Assembly: GCF_004684055.1 (NCBI RefSeq)
Contig: NZ_SRIB01000003.1
Coordinates: forward strand, 62,001-126,000
DNA length: 64,000 nt
Source of the DNA: Soehngenia longivitae
GTDB taxonomy: Bacteria; Bacillota; Clostridia; Tissierellales; Tissierellaceae
Direction of reading: 5' to 3'
In this document: positions 26,507 to 35,850 of the stretch, piece by piece
How the letters are laid out: each line of letters opens with the position of its first letter
How positions within the stretch are numbered: position 1 is the first letter of the stretch
Made by a program: the position numbers and the translations under genes
The notes under the pieces: model-generated
The model's database searches: none
Seen by the model: only the letters and a program-made list of their open reading frames with translations
Told to the model about the DNA's origin: nothing

Positions 26507-28042
26507 ATGGACAGTGTAAATAACTCAGATTATATACTTGAGATGAGAAATATTACCAAAGAATTTCCAGGGGTTAAAGCATTAGATAATGTTAATTTTA
26601 AAGTTAAAAGAGGAGAAATACATTGCCTAGTTGGTGAAAATGGTGCAGGTAAATCAACTTTAATGAAAATATTATCAGGCGTTTATCCATATGGATCATA
26701 CAATGGAGAAATTATCTTAAATGGACAAGTACAAAAATTTCAAAGCATTCAGGATAGTGAAAAAGCTGGTATTGCTATAATTTATCAAGAGCTAGCATTG
26801 GTTCCTGAGATGACAGTTTATGAAAACATATATTTAGGACATGAAATAAAAAATGGCATAAATATAGACTGGAATGAAACTATTTTACAATCAAAAAAAA
26901 TGTTAGAGAAGGTCAGGTTAAATATTAACCCTGAAATGAAAGTAAAATATCTCGGCGTTGGGAAAATGCAGCTAATTGAAATTGCAAAAGCGTTCAGCAA
27001 AGATGTTAAATTGCTTATATTAGATGAACCAACAGCAGCACTAAATGACGATGATGCTGAGAATCTACTAAATTTATTAATTGAACTAAAAAAAGAAGGA
27101 ATAACTTCTATCATGGTATCACATAAACTTAAAGAAGTAATCCAAGTAGCAGATACTGTGACTGTACTTAGAGATGGGAAAACTATATGTTCTTTAGATG
27201 CACACAAAGAAGAAGTCTCTGAACCAGTTCTCATAAAAAATATGGTTGGAAGGGAAATAGCAGACGTATTTCCAAAGAGAAAAGTTAAAAATATTGGTGA
27301 CACAATATTTGAGGTAAGAAATTTAAATGCTATTGATCAAACTACATCAAAACATATTTTAAAAGATGTAAATATTTATGCAAGAAAAGGCGAAGTAGTT
27401 GGAATTGCGGGGCTTATGGGAGCCGGAAGAACTGAACTCGCATATAGTATTTTTGGAAATCCAAAAGGATACAAGGTTAGTGGTGAAATATACGTAGAAG
27501 GTAAACTCATGAATTTTAAAACTCCTTATGATGCTATTAAAGCGGGAGTTGCATATGTTACGGAGGATAGAAAAGGGGAAGGACTAATACTAATTCAAGA
27601 CGTTAAAGAAAATACTACCCTTGCAAACTTGAGAGCTATTGCTAGAAGTGGAGTAATTGACGAAAATAAAGAGATAACAGTAGCAGATGAATATAGAAAA
27701 ACGTTGAATATAAAGACTCCTTCAATTGAACAAAAAGTGCAGAACCTTTCTGGTGGGAATCAACAAAAAGTATCTTTGGCAAAATGGCTATTTACGATGC
27801 CGAAAGTTTTGATTTTAGATGAACCAACAAGAGGAATAGATGTAGGCGCTAAATTTGAGATATATAATATTATAAATGATTTAGTCAGTCAAGGAATGTG
27901 TATAATAATGATATCTTCAGAGCTACCAGAAATTTTGGGTATGAGTGATAGAATATATATTATGTCGCAAGGCAAGATAACAGGAGAATTACCAATTGAA
28001 GAAGCAAATCAAGATAAAATAATGGAGTATGCAACAATCTAA
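26507..28042 (+). CDS. Sugar ABC transporter ATP-binding protein (GguA/MmsA type)
   Basis: Double ABC ATPase of 511 residues. The first domain has Walker A GENGAGKST, and LILDEPTAAL; the second has a degenerate Walker A (GLMGAGRTE), then LSGGNQQKV and [11 protein letters not shown], the standard arrangement in this family. ATG at 26507 is chosen because AAGAGGGG precedes it. It powers the permease encoded 25 bp downstream. Pairs with the ChvE-like receptor to take up an aldose such as xylose, arabinose, glucose or galactose. Confidence 0.92.
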   Translation: MDSVNNSDYILEMRNITKEFPGVKALDNVNFKVKRGEIHCLVGENGAGKSTLMKILSGVYPYGSYNGEIILNGQVQKFQSIQDSEKAGIAIIYQELALVPEMTVYENIYLGHEIKNGINIDWNETILQSKKMLEKVRLNINPEMKVKYLGVGKMQLIEIAKAFSKDVKLLILDEPTAALNDDDAENLLNLLIELKKEGITSIMVSHKLKEVIQVADTVTVLRDGKTICSLDAHKEEVSEPVLIKNMVGREIADVFPKRKVKNIGDTIFEVRNLNAIDQTTSKHILKDVNIYARKGEVVGIAGLMGAGRTELAYSIFGNPKGYKVSGEIYVEGKLMNFKTPYDAIKAGVAYVTEDRKGEGLILIQDVKENTTLANLRAIARSGVIDENKEITVADEYRKTLNIKTPSIEQKVQNLSGGNQQKVSLAKWLFTMPKVLILDEPTRGIDVGAKFEIYNIINDLVSQGMCIIMISSELPEILGMSDRIYIMSQGKITGELPIEEANQDKIMEYATI

Positions 28043-28067
28043 TATTCGCATGAGGAGGTAATCTAAA

Positions 28068-29246
28068 ATGTTTTTTAGTGACTTAAAAAAAATGCTTAAA
28101 GAGAATATAAGAGATTACGGAATGTTTATAGCGTTATTCGCAATAATAATTGGCTTTAGTATTTTAACTGATGGCGTATTTATATCACCTAGAAATATAA
28201 GTAACTTAATAAATTCTGTGGGATATATAGCAGTATTAGCAGTTGGTATGACTTTGATAATTGTAATTCGCCATATAGATTTATCAGTAGGTTATTTAGC
28301 AGGTTTTGCAGGAGCAATTGTTGCAATTCTTTTGACAAGATACAATATGTCGATATTTGTTGCAATACCAATTGTTTTGGTTCTAGGCATAGTCGTTGGT
28401 TTATTTAATGGTTTTTTAGTCGGAAAGGTAGGAGTTCCAGCATTTGTTGTTTCACTTGCAGGCATGATGATATTTAGAGGAGCATTATTACAAGTTACAA
28501 ATCAGACAGGAACTATTATAATAAAAAATCAAACTTTTAATAATATAGGAAATGGATTTATTCCTGATTTCCCTTTTATTAACATTGAAGGAATTCATGT
28601 TGTGACGCTAGTGATTGGAATTCTAGGCATATGTTTGTACATTATAAGTGAATTTAGAAATAGAAATAAAAAATTAAATTATAACTTTGAAGTGCCTTCA
28701 ATGCCTATATTTACATTGAAGCTAGTCTTAGTTTCAGCGATGATAGGATACATTACTTGGATACTTGCACGATACAATGGACTTTCTTGGACAGTGGTAA
28801 TAGTATTAATTGTAACAGCATTATATAATTATCTAACCAATAAAACAGTTCTAGGAAGGCACATTTATGCTGTCGGAGGTAATCCCGAAGCAGCAGCATT
28901 AAGTGGAATAAATGTAAAAAACATTACTTATTTTGTATTTGCTTCCATGAGTATGTTATCAGCACTTTCTGGAATACTCTATACATCTAGACTACAGTCA
29001 GCTACCACTACCGCTGGTATGGGATTTGAGCTTGACGCCATAGCTGCTGCATATGTTGGTGGAGTTTCTGCTGCAGGAGGAGTTGGAAAAGTTACTGGCT
29101 CAATAATAGGAGCTTTAGTAATGGCTTCATTATCTAATGGTATGAACCTTATGGGTGTAGGAATATCATATCAATATATCATAAGAGGAGCTATTTTAAT
29201 ATTAGCCGTAGTATTTGATGTAGTGACAAGAAACAGAAATTCTTAA
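28068..29246 (+). CDS. Sugar ABC transporter permease (GguB/XylH type)
   Basis: Integral membrane permease of 392 residues, longer than RbsC because of an extra loop and helices around residues 150-250, as in XylH/GguB. Hallmarks: VGMTLIIVIRHIDLSVG early and the late LDAIAAAYVGGVSAAGG. AGGAGG precedes the ATG. Last gene of the three-gene operon. Confidence 0.92.
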   Translation: MFFSDLKKMLKENIRDYGMFIALFAIIIGFSILTDGVFISPRNISNLINSVGYIAVLAVGMTLIIVIRHIDLSVGYLAGFAGAIVAILLTRYNMSIFVAIPIVLVLGIVVGLFNGFLVGKVGVPAFVVSLAGMMIFRGALLQVTNQTGTIIIKNQTFNNIGNGFIPDFPFINIEGIHVVTLVIGILGICLYIISEFRNRNKKLNYNFEVPSMPIFTLKLVLVSAMIGYITWILARYNGLSWTVVIVLIVTALYNYLTNKTVLGRHIYAVGGNPEAAALSGINVKNITYFVFASMSMLSALSGILYTSRLQSATTTAGMGFELDAIAAAYVGGVSAAGGVGKVTGSIIGALVMASLSNGMNLMGVGISYQYIIRGAILILAVVFDVVTRNRNS

Positions 29247-29267
29247 CAGGGCTCTTGCCCTGTTTTT
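29246..29267 (+). terminator. Intrinsic terminator after the sugar permease
   Basis: ACAGGGC/GCCCTGT stem, loop TCTT, then TTTTT; begins at the last base of the stop codon. Confidence 0.88.
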
Positions 29268-29282
29268 ACTTAGAGGGGAGAA

Positions 29283-29999
29283 ATGACTAAGAGAACTTAT
29301 TTAGAGATAAAAACCATACTTATTATTTTATTTGCAGTTTATGTTAGTTTTATGATAATGGATATTTTTTATAGCAATTTGTTCATTTATTCAAACTATC
29401 TAAAATTCATAGGCATTGTATTAGTTGGAGTATTAACTTTTGTGGAAAGAAAACATTCAATTTCCATAAAAGATATTAATCTATTGAACTTAGCGATGAT
29501 TTTAACCATTATTTCAGATTATTTCTTACTTTTTGAAGGAAACAATTACATCATTGGAATTGGGATATTTTCTTTGGCACATTTAATCCATGGGATTAGA
29601 ATGGAGAAGAATAAAACAAAAGTTATTTTTATTAGATATATAAGTTATTTAATCATCACAATAACTTTGTACTCTGTATTTCTAGATACACCTTATGAAA
29701 TTGATTTAATCGTCTTTGTAAGCTTATTTTATTTTGCAAATTTACTCTCTAATTTATTGAGAGCTTTGGATGTTTATAGACATAATAAATTCCCATTAAT
29801 AAATAGCTCTTTACTCGTAGCAGGGTTTATACTATTTTTATTATGTGATATCAATGTAGCGATATACAATGTAGTACCACTTAACACAGCTAATATTTTT
29901 TTATACATTTTGAGTGATTTATCACTTAGACTTATGTGGTTTTTTTATTTACCTTCACAGATTTTTATTGCTTTAAGTGGATTGGATTTTGAGTACTAA
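29283..29999 (+). CDS. YhhN-like integral membrane protein
   Basis: Very hydrophobic protein of 238 residues with about eight membrane segments. The ISDYFLLF...GIGIFSLAHLIHGI stretch (about 75-110) resembles the GD/SD...F-x-x-SH-x-x-Y signature of the YhhN/TMEM86 family, which includes lysoplasmalogenases, and LLCDINVAIYNV is a second Asp-bearing helix. GAGGGGAG precedes the ATG. The assignment is by motif resemblance; enzyme activity should not be assumed. Confidence 0.55.
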   Translation: MTKRTYLEIKTILIILFAVYVSFMIMDIFYSNLFIYSNYLKFIGIVLVGVLTFVERKHSISIKDINLLNLAMILTIISDYFLLFEGNNYIIGIGIFSLAHLIHGIRMEKNKTKVIFIRYISYLIITITLYSVFLDTPYEIDLIVFVSLFYFANLLSNLLRALDVYRHNKFPLINSSLLVAGFILFLLCDINVAIYNVVPLNTANIFLYILSDLSLRLMWFFYLPSQIFIALSGLDFEY

Positions 30000-30064
30000 T
30001 AATAAATGTTATATTTTTGGAATATATGGGTATTACACAAACAAATATGTTTAGGAGGTAAAAT

Positions 30065-30325
30065 ATGGACAATTCTCAAAATGTTTACCCAGTAAAAGAC
30101 GATGTAGTAACTACAAAAGAGTGGATTATAACAATGCTTATACTTTTAATTCCTGTAGTAAATATAGTAATGACATTTGTTTGGGCATTTGGAAGCAATA
30201 CTAAACCTAGTAAAGCAAATTACTTCAAAGCTAGCATACTATTCTGGTTAATTGGAATTGGATTATATTTAATTATAATGTTTACTGGCATTTTTAGTTT
30301 TGGAATATTGAATTCATATATTTAG
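30065..30325 (+). CDS. Small two-helix membrane protein of unknown function
   Basis: 86 residues, with two hydrophobic segments (about 19-42 and 57-82) joined by a short polar loop (GSNTKPSKANYFKA). The N-terminus is polar. I recognise no named family. A good TTTAGGAGG site precedes the ATG and a hairpin follows the stop, so it is likely a real, separately expressed gene. Confidence 0.65.
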   Translation: MDNSQNVYPVKDDVVTTKEWIITMLILLIPVVNIVMTFVWAFGSNTKPSKANYFKASILFWLIGIGLYLIIMFTGIFSFGILNSYI

Positions 30326-30334
30326 GGTATTATT

Positions 30335-30358
30335 AATAAGGAGTATATGCTCCTTATT
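30335..30358 (+). terminator. Hairpin after the small membrane protein gene
   Basis: AATAAGGAG/CTCCTTATT stem (9 bp) with a 6 nt loop, followed by CTAAATTTT. Confidence 0.65.
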
Positions 30359-30380
30359 CTAAATTTTGGAGGGATTTTTA

Positions 30381-31130
30381 ATGAATGAAACAGTTAAAAA
30401 ACAGCTAGATCATAGGACAATTAGGGAATTTAAGGATGAAAGAATCCCTGAAGAAACTTTTAAGACTCTAATGGAGGTAGTAAGAAGAACCCCTACATCT
30501 AATGGAATGCAGACATGTTCAATTATTCGAGTTAAAGACAATGATAAAAAAGCATCAATAGCAGAAATTTGTAATCAAGAATATGTCAAGAGAACTCCAG
30601 AGTTACTTATATTTATAGTTGATCAGTTTAGAAATATGATGATAGCAAAAGAAAAGGGCGGAAAAATTGAAAATGCAAGAGATATGGATAGATTTTTTCA
30701 AGGTTTTACTGATGCATGCTTAGCTGCACAAAATCTTGTTGTCGCTGCTGAATCAATGGGATTAGGAACAGTATATTTTGGAAGCATTTTAAATGACCCA
30801 CAAAAAGTAATTGACATATTTCATTTACCAGAGTTGACGTTTCCTGTAGTTGGGCTAGGAGTTGGGTATCCAAATCAAGAACCACAGCTAAAACCTCGTA
30901 TGGATATGAGTTTGAGGTTATTCGAAGACAACTATACAGTTTTTGATAGTTATTTAAAAGAAATTGAAGAATATGATAGACAAATGACTGAGTACTATGA
31001 TTTAAGGGATGCTAATAAGAGAGTAGATTCTTTTTCTGATCAAATAGTGGCTAAACTTAATAATCCAGCTATAAAAAGGCAAGAAATTCTAAAAGTGATT
31101 AAAAAACAAGGATTTGATTTAAAAATATGA
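30381..31130 (+). CDS. Nitroreductase family NAD(P)H-dependent flavin oxidoreductase
   Basis: FMN enzyme of 249 residues in the nitroreductase fold. DHRTIREFKDERIPEE is the FMN phosphate segment; RTPTSNGMQTCS and ESMGLGTVYFGS (about residue 135) are further cofactor contacts, and VVGLGVGYPNQEPQLKPR is typical of the NfsA/NfrA branch. ATG at 30381 is chosen because GGAGGG precedes it. It would reduce nitro compounds, quinones or free flavin. It shares an ATGA junction with thpR. Confidence 0.88.
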   Translation: MNETVKKQLDHRTIREFKDERIPEETFKTLMEVVRRTPTSNGMQTCSIIRVKDNDKKASIAEICNQEYVKRTPELLIFIVDQFRNMMIAKEKGGKIENARDMDRFFQGFTDACLAAQNLVVAAESMGLGTVYFGSILNDPQKVIDIFHLPELTFPVVGLGVGYPNQEPQLKPRMDMSLRLFEDNYTVFDSYLKEIEEYDRQMTEYYDLRDANKRVDSFSDQIVAKLNNPAIKRQEILKVIKKQGFDLKI

Positions 31131-31672
31131 GACTTTTCATCGCTGTAAATTTCGATGAGAAAACTTTAAATAATATCTACAAAGAAGTAAACTCCTTAAA
31201 GGATCAATCTTTAAAAGGAAGATTTGTTCATAAAGAACACATTCATTTGACAATTAAATTTTTGGGAGATGTTCTAGACGAAAAGGTGAAAGAAATACAA
31301 AAAATGATATTTAATACTCACTTTGATCCTTTTGAGATTGCAATTAGTGGTTTAGGTGTATTTCATAATAAACATGGAGACATATATTGGTTAGGGGTTA
31401 AAGAAAATGAGGATTTATCAAGATTATACAATGATATTCACTATAGACTTAAACAAATGGATTTAAAAGTTCAAGAGAGAGACTATACCCCACATATAAC
31501 ACTCGGTAGGAATGTAGTACTAAGAGATAAATTGGAGAAAATAGACTTTACTGATTTTAGCTATATGGTAGAACAAATATCTTTGTTTAAATCTTTTAAT
31601 GATGAAAATAGACTTATACATGAAGTTATTGCAGAGAGTAAGAGAGATAAAACTTTTAGAGCTAAAAAATAA
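31127..31672 (+). CDS. thpR: RNA 2',3'-cyclic phosphodiesterase (2'-5' RNA ligase family)
   Basis: 2H phosphoesterase of 181 residues. The two catalytic HxT motifs are present as H40-L-T42 (HIHLTIKFLGD) and H123-I-T125 (PHITLGR). The family opens RNA 2',3'-cyclic phosphates and can ligate 2'-5' bonds in vitro. It overlaps the nitroreductase gene at ATGA, so the two are co-translated. Confidence 0.93.
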   Translation: MRLFIAVNFDEKTLNNIYKEVNSLKDQSLKGRFVHKEHIHLTIKFLGDVLDEKVKEIQKMIFNTHFDPFEIAISGLGVFHNKHGDIYWLGVKENEDLSRLYNDIHYRLKQMDLKVQERDYTPHITLGRNVVLRDKLEKIDFTDFSYMVEQISLFKSFNDENRLIHEVIAESKRDKTFRAKK

Positions 31673-31754
31673 GTAAAGGGAAATTAACAAAAAGTAATAG
31701 AATTTCAGAAAATTTTAGATGTATAACAACAAATGTGTAGAATATTAGCGCTTA

Positions 31755-31783
31755 TTAGGATATAATTAATAATTATATCCTAA
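31755..31783. promoter_or_regulatory. Perfect inverted repeat upstream of the rubrerythrin-VIT1 gene
   Basis: 13 bp arms TTAGGATATAATT/AATTATATCCTAA around AAT, followed by CTTTTTA. It contains TATAAT and stands only 20 bp before the start codon. It can be read as a terminator for thpR, a leader attenuator, or an operator. Confidence 0.55.
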
Positions 31784-31802
31784 CTTTTTAGGGGGTGGTT
31801 TA

Positions 31803-32690
31803 GTGAAAGAGTCAGATTTTCTTAATACAGTTAAAAAGATGCAATCTGATGAATTGCTCGAGAGAGAAGTATATTTAAGGCTTTTAAATAGCATAAAAAA
31901 TGAACATGATAAAGAAGTTCTTAAAAAAATTGCAGATGAAGAATCCAGACATTATGAAATATGGAAAGAGTATACAAAAGTTGATGTTAAACCTAATATG
32001 CATAAAGTTAGATGGTATGTTCTACTTGGCAAATTATTAGGTTATACTTTTACTGCTAAAATTATGGAAAAACGATTAAACGAATTTAATCAGATGGCTA
32101 CTAAAGAATTTATAGATGAATTAAGAGAAAGTGTGTCTGATATTGACATTATTTTGAGAGAAGAAGACGAACATGAGATAGAATTGTTAGCAATGATAGA
32201 TGAAGAAAGGCTACAATATGTCGGATCCATTGTTTTAGGATTAAATGATGCTTTGGTTGAATTTACAGGAAGTCTTGCTGGATGGACTTTTGCTATGCAA
32301 AACAATAGACTAATATTGTTAGCGGGTCTTATTGCAGGAATTTCAGCAACATTATCCATGGCATCTTCAGAATATTTATCAACTAAAAATGAAGGTGGCA
32401 AGAATCCTTTAAAATCTGCCAGCTACACTGGCATCGCTTATCTAATTACAGTATTAGCCCTATTAATACCATATGCGATTTTGCCAGAAAAAAGCTATAC
32501 TATAGCCTTAATTATAATGCTTGCATTAGTAGTAGGGATAATTGCTGCATTTAATTATTATATATCTATAGCTAAAGATTTATCCTTCAAACATAAATTT
32601 AAGGAAATGGCATCCGTTAGTTTAGGAGTTGCTGCAGTATCGTTTTTAATTGGACTTGTTGTCAAACAATTTTTAGGACTTGATATTTAA
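31803..32690 (+). CDS. Rubrerythrin-VIT1/CCC1 fusion iron/manganese transporter
   Basis: Fusion protein of 295 residues. The N-terminal ferritin-like domain (1-about 130) carries two diiron ExxH motifs, E47-S-R-H50 and E121-D-E-H124. The C-terminal part (about 138-295) is a VIT1/CCC1 domain with five hydrophobic segments, including GLNDALVEFTGSLAG and MASSEYLSTKNE. Proteins of this type (MbfA-like) export iron or manganese, with the cytoplasmic ferritin domain as metal sensor or funnel. The start is GTG at 31803 behind AGGGGGTGG. Confidence 0.9.
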   Translation: MKESDFLNTVKKMQSDELLEREVYLRLLNSIKNEHDKEVLKKIADEESRHYEIWKEYTKVDVKPNMHKVRWYVLLGKLLGYTFTAKIMEKRLNEFNQMATKEFIDELRESVSDIDIILREEDEHEIELLAMIDEERLQYVGSIVLGLNDALVEFTGSLAGWTFAMQNNRLILLAGLIAGISATLSMASSEYLSTKNEGGKNPLKSASYTGIAYLITVLALLIPYAILPEKSYTIALIIMLALVVGIIAAFNYYISIAKDLSFKHKFKEMASVSLGVAAVSFLIGLVVKQFLGLDI

Positions 32691-32711
32691 AAAAATATGG
32701 TAGGTTTAAAT

Positions 32712-34787
32712 ATGAATAAACTCTCAAAAAAATTTTATATTTATGCACTTTTATTAGCTGTTTTTATAACTTTATCGGCTTTTTTGGGCTATAATTATTT
32801 TTCCAATGCAATCGAAAATCAGGTTAAATCAAGAGCATTATTTGAAACAGAGAGCAAAATAAAGCTAGTAGAATCTACTTTTAAAGTGCAAGAGCAAATT
32901 GTTGAAGATATTGCTTCTTTTATTAAAATCGAACCATCAAGAGAAGATATTAAAAAGTATCTAGAGGTATTAATGAAAGAAAGGGAGCAGTTTACTGCCG
33001 TTTATATAGGAATGGCGGATGGTGAACTATTAGCTGGAGAAGATTGGAATCAACCATCAGATTATATAGTGACTGAAAGACCATGGTATGTAGAAGCTGC
33101 AAAGGGAAAAAAATTAGTCTACACTGAAGTATATCATGACGCATATTTAGATAAATCGACCATTACCATTGCGAGACCTTTTTATGATAAAGCTGGAGAA
33201 TTGAAGGGAGTTATTGCAGCTGACATAGATTTGAGCACAATTTCTCAGATATTAAATCCATATGGCAGTGATGATGAAGGAGTATCTTTTCTTGTTGATT
33301 CAAATGGGGTTGTAATAGGATACGACGCTAATAATGTTAATAAATCCGAGGACAAAATTACTATTTTTGAAATATTTCCAGAGTTTAAGCCTAACAGCGA
33401 GAAATTTATTGAAAACATGAAGTACGAAGAAAATCAAGGGTTTTTATCATATTATTATATTGAAAGTTTAGATATGTTTCTTGTTAATTTTGTTCCTGTT
33501 ACTGGCACTTTGAAAACTGGACAGCAATTGATGCTCATTTTTATGATATTTGCATCGGTTCTTTTAATTGTGATTTTTGTTTTTATCATATTTCAAAGGC
33601 GAAATATCATTCGCCCAGTTGAAGAATTAGTTGACGACATTTTGAATATTCCGATGCGATTAGATGTCGATTATAGAATCAACGAAGATGATGATCTTCT
33701 CTATGAAGTGCGTAAAACTATTAATGAATTGCTGACTAATAAAAACGAATTATTAAAGAAAATGGAAGTTGCACAAGACGAAATCACTACAATTGCAATT
33801 ACAACTGAATCAATGTTGGCGATAAATAGAGCAGCAAATACAAATAGAGAAATAAATGAGATTTATGACTTAATCTTAACTGAATCATTAAAAGCAATTA
33901 AACATGCAAAATTAGGTAGTGTAATGATAAAAGAGGATAACGAATTAAAAGTAGTAGCTCACAGAGGTTATCGAAGCACTGAAATAAACGAATTTTCTTT
34001 ACCCATAGAAGAAAGTTTTATTTACAGGGCTACAAATGGAAAATTAGATACTGTCGCTTTGATTAACGATGTATCAAATTTTGAGATATTTGTGCCATTG
34101 GAAACTACTGAAGGAGAATATTATATTAAATCTTCTATAGTAGCTCCTTTATATGTAAAAAATGTATTTTATGGCTGCATAAATCTCGATGCAATTTATG
34201 AAAATGCATTCGATGAAAAAGATTTAAAATTGATGGAATTCATTCAAACTAACACTGAAATTGCAATTAGTAACTATATAATGAATCATGCTAACTTCTA
34301 TTTAGCAACTCATGATTCACTTACAGGAGTTTACAACAGAAGTTATTTCACTCAGCTGTTTGAGAGCTTTAAAGAAAGAGCTGCAAGGTATAATGAAACA
34401 TTCCATTTAGTGATGTTTGATTTGAATAATCTCAAGTACATCAATGACAATTTTGGACATCTGGCTGGTGATGAGGCAATAAAAACTTTTGCCAAAAGGT
34501 TATCAGTAATTATTAGGAGAAGTGACGTTTTCGCAAGATATGCTGGAGATGAATTTATCGCAATATTTTTAAATACTGATTATGATAGCTTAACTATTAG
34601 ACTTAACGAGTTATTGGAAAATATGGAACAGAGTTCAATCGTGGTTGATAGTGGAACGATAATCGTATCTTTTAGTTATGGTATAGCTACATTCGGTGAG
34701 GACTCCACATCCTTAGATGAATTAATAAGAATTGCAGATAAAAGAATGTATGAGATGAAGAATAAAAATCGTAAAATAAAAGGATAA
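32712..34787 (+). CDS. Membrane sensor diguanylate cyclase (Cache-GAF-GGDEF)
   Basis: About 691 residues. One membrane helix near the N-terminus, an extracytoplasmic double-Cache sensor (about 35-270; RPWYVEAAKGKKLVYTEVY is a typical ligand loop), a second membrane helix (about 272-295), a HAMP-like linker, a GAF domain (about 370-520), and a C-terminal GGDEF domain whose signature reads AGDEF near residue 610, an active variant. It would make cyclic di-GMP in response to an external ligand. ATG at 32712 is chosen for the GGTAGG before it; another in-frame ATG is at 32697. Confidence 0.88.
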   Translation: MNKLSKKFYIYALLLAVFITLSAFLGYNYFSNAIENQVKSRALFETESKIKLVESTFKVQEQIVEDIASFIKIEPSREDIKKYLEVLMKEREQFTAVYIGMADGELLAGEDWNQPSDYIVTERPWYVEAAKGKKLVYTEVYHDAYLDKSTITIARPFYDKAGELKGVIAADIDLSTISQILNPYGSDDEGVSFLVDSNGVVIGYDANNVNKSEDKITIFEIFPEFKPNSEKFIENMKYEENQGFLSYYYIESLDMFLVNFVPVTGTLKTGQQLMLIFMIFASVLLIVIFVFIIFQRRNIIRPVEELVDDILNIPMRLDVDYRINEDDDLLYEVRKTINELLTNKNELLKKMEVAQDEITTIAITTESMLAINRAANTNREINEIYDLILTESLKAIKHAKLGSVMIKEDNELKVVAHRGYRSTEINEFSLPIEESFIYRATNGKLDTVALINDVSNFEIFVPLETTEGEYYIKSSIVAPLYVKNVFYGCINLDAIYENAFDEKDLKLMEFIQTNTEIAISNYIMNHANFYLATHDSLTGVYNRSYFTQLFESFKERAARYNETFHLVMFDLNNLKYINDNFGHLAGDEAIKTFAKRLSVIIRRSDVFARYAGDEFIAIFLNTDYDSLTIRLNELLENMEQSSIVVDSGTIIVSFSYGIATFGEDSTSLDELIRIADKRMYEMKNKNRKIKG

Positions 34788-34791
34788 AGAT

Positions 34792-35850
34792 ATGAAAAAG
34801 AATGATAACAAATTTATTAATGCTGTATTTTATGCAATACTAGCTGCAGCCTTTTATGGAATTAGTACACCTTTTTCTAAGATATTATTAGATGTTCTTT
34901 CGCCTACTTTTTTATCAGCTTTATTGTATTTAGGTGCTGGATTTGGTATGCTATCAACAAAACTACTAACATTGAATGTAAAATCTAAGAGTGAGGCAAG
35001 TTTAGATAAAAAAGATTTTCCATATATAGTTGCGATGGTAGTATTAGACATATTAGCTCCCATACTCCTAATGATTGGACTTGTGAGAACAAGTCCTTCT
35101 ACTGTATCATTACTTAATAACTTTGAAATAGTAGCTACTTCAGTTATTGCTCTGATAATATTTAATGAACAAATAGGAAAGAAAATGTGGCTAGCAATTG
35201 GATTGATAACATTATCTTCGATTATATTATCGATTGATACACTTGGTGAAATTAGTTTATCTGTTGGAGCAATATTTGTTTTACTAGCGACTGTTTCATG
35301 GGGGCTTGAGAACAATTATACAAGAAAACTTTCAATTAAAAATCCTATAGATATAGTTATCATAAAAGGTTTGGGTTCGGGATTAGGTGCATTAATTATT
35401 GCTATGTATTTACAAGCAATTGAATTAAATTACACTTATATAATTGCAGCATTGTTTTTGGGATTTATTGCGTATGGACTTAGCATTTATATGTATATAA
35501 GAGCGCAAAGGGACTTAGGGGCTGCTAGGACGAGTTCATATTACGCTATAGCACCATTCATTGGAGTTTTAACTTCTTGGATATTGTTTGATGAAGCAAT
35601 CAACCTGAGATTTATTTTTGCGTTGGCTATTATGATTATTGGAGTTTACTTCACTATAGCAGAAAATCACGAACACGAACATGAACATAAAGAACTAGTG
35701 CATGAACATGCTCATAAGCATGATGATTTACATCATAATCACGTTCACAATTATGAGGTTAAAGGATATCATTCTCATGAGCACAAACATGAAAAGCTGG
35801 TTCATTCTCATCCGCATACTCCGGATATTCATCACAAACATTCACACTAA
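34792..35850 (+). CDS. EamA/DMT family transporter with long His-rich C-terminal tail
   Basis: Membrane protein of 352 residues. Residues 1-about 290 form two EamA repeats with about ten membrane helices. From about residue 291 the tail is hydrophilic and holds 23 His in 62 residues, mostly as HEH, HKH, HSH and HH patterns, ending in His. EamA proteins export metabolites or drugs; the tail strongly suggests binding of zinc, nickel, cobalt or copper. Four bases separate it from the cyclase gene, and its end overlaps the convergent amylase gene by 4 bp. Confidence 0.85.
   Translation: MKKNDNKFINAVFYAILAAAFYGISTPFSKILLDVLSPTFLSALLYLGAGFGMLSTKLLTLNVKSKSEASLDKKDFPYIVAMVVLDILAPILLMIGLVRTSPSTVSLLNNFEIVATSVIALIIFNEQIGKKMWLAIGLITLSSIILSIDTLGEISLSVGAIFVLLATVSWGLENNYTRKLSIKNPIDIVIIKGLGSGLGALIIAMYLQAIELNYTYIIAALFLGFIAYGLSIYMYIRAQRDLGAARTSSYYAIAPFIGVLTSWILFDEAINLRFIFALAIMIIGVYFTIAENHEHEHEHKELVHEHAHKHDDLHHNHVHNYEVKGYHSHEHKHEKLVHSHPHTPDIHHKHSH

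Noticed and set aside
35664-35848. His-rich stretch as a DNA tandem repeat rather than protein feature
   Set aside because: The CAT/CAC codons follow the frame and vary between units without a fixed period, so selection on protein composition explains it better.
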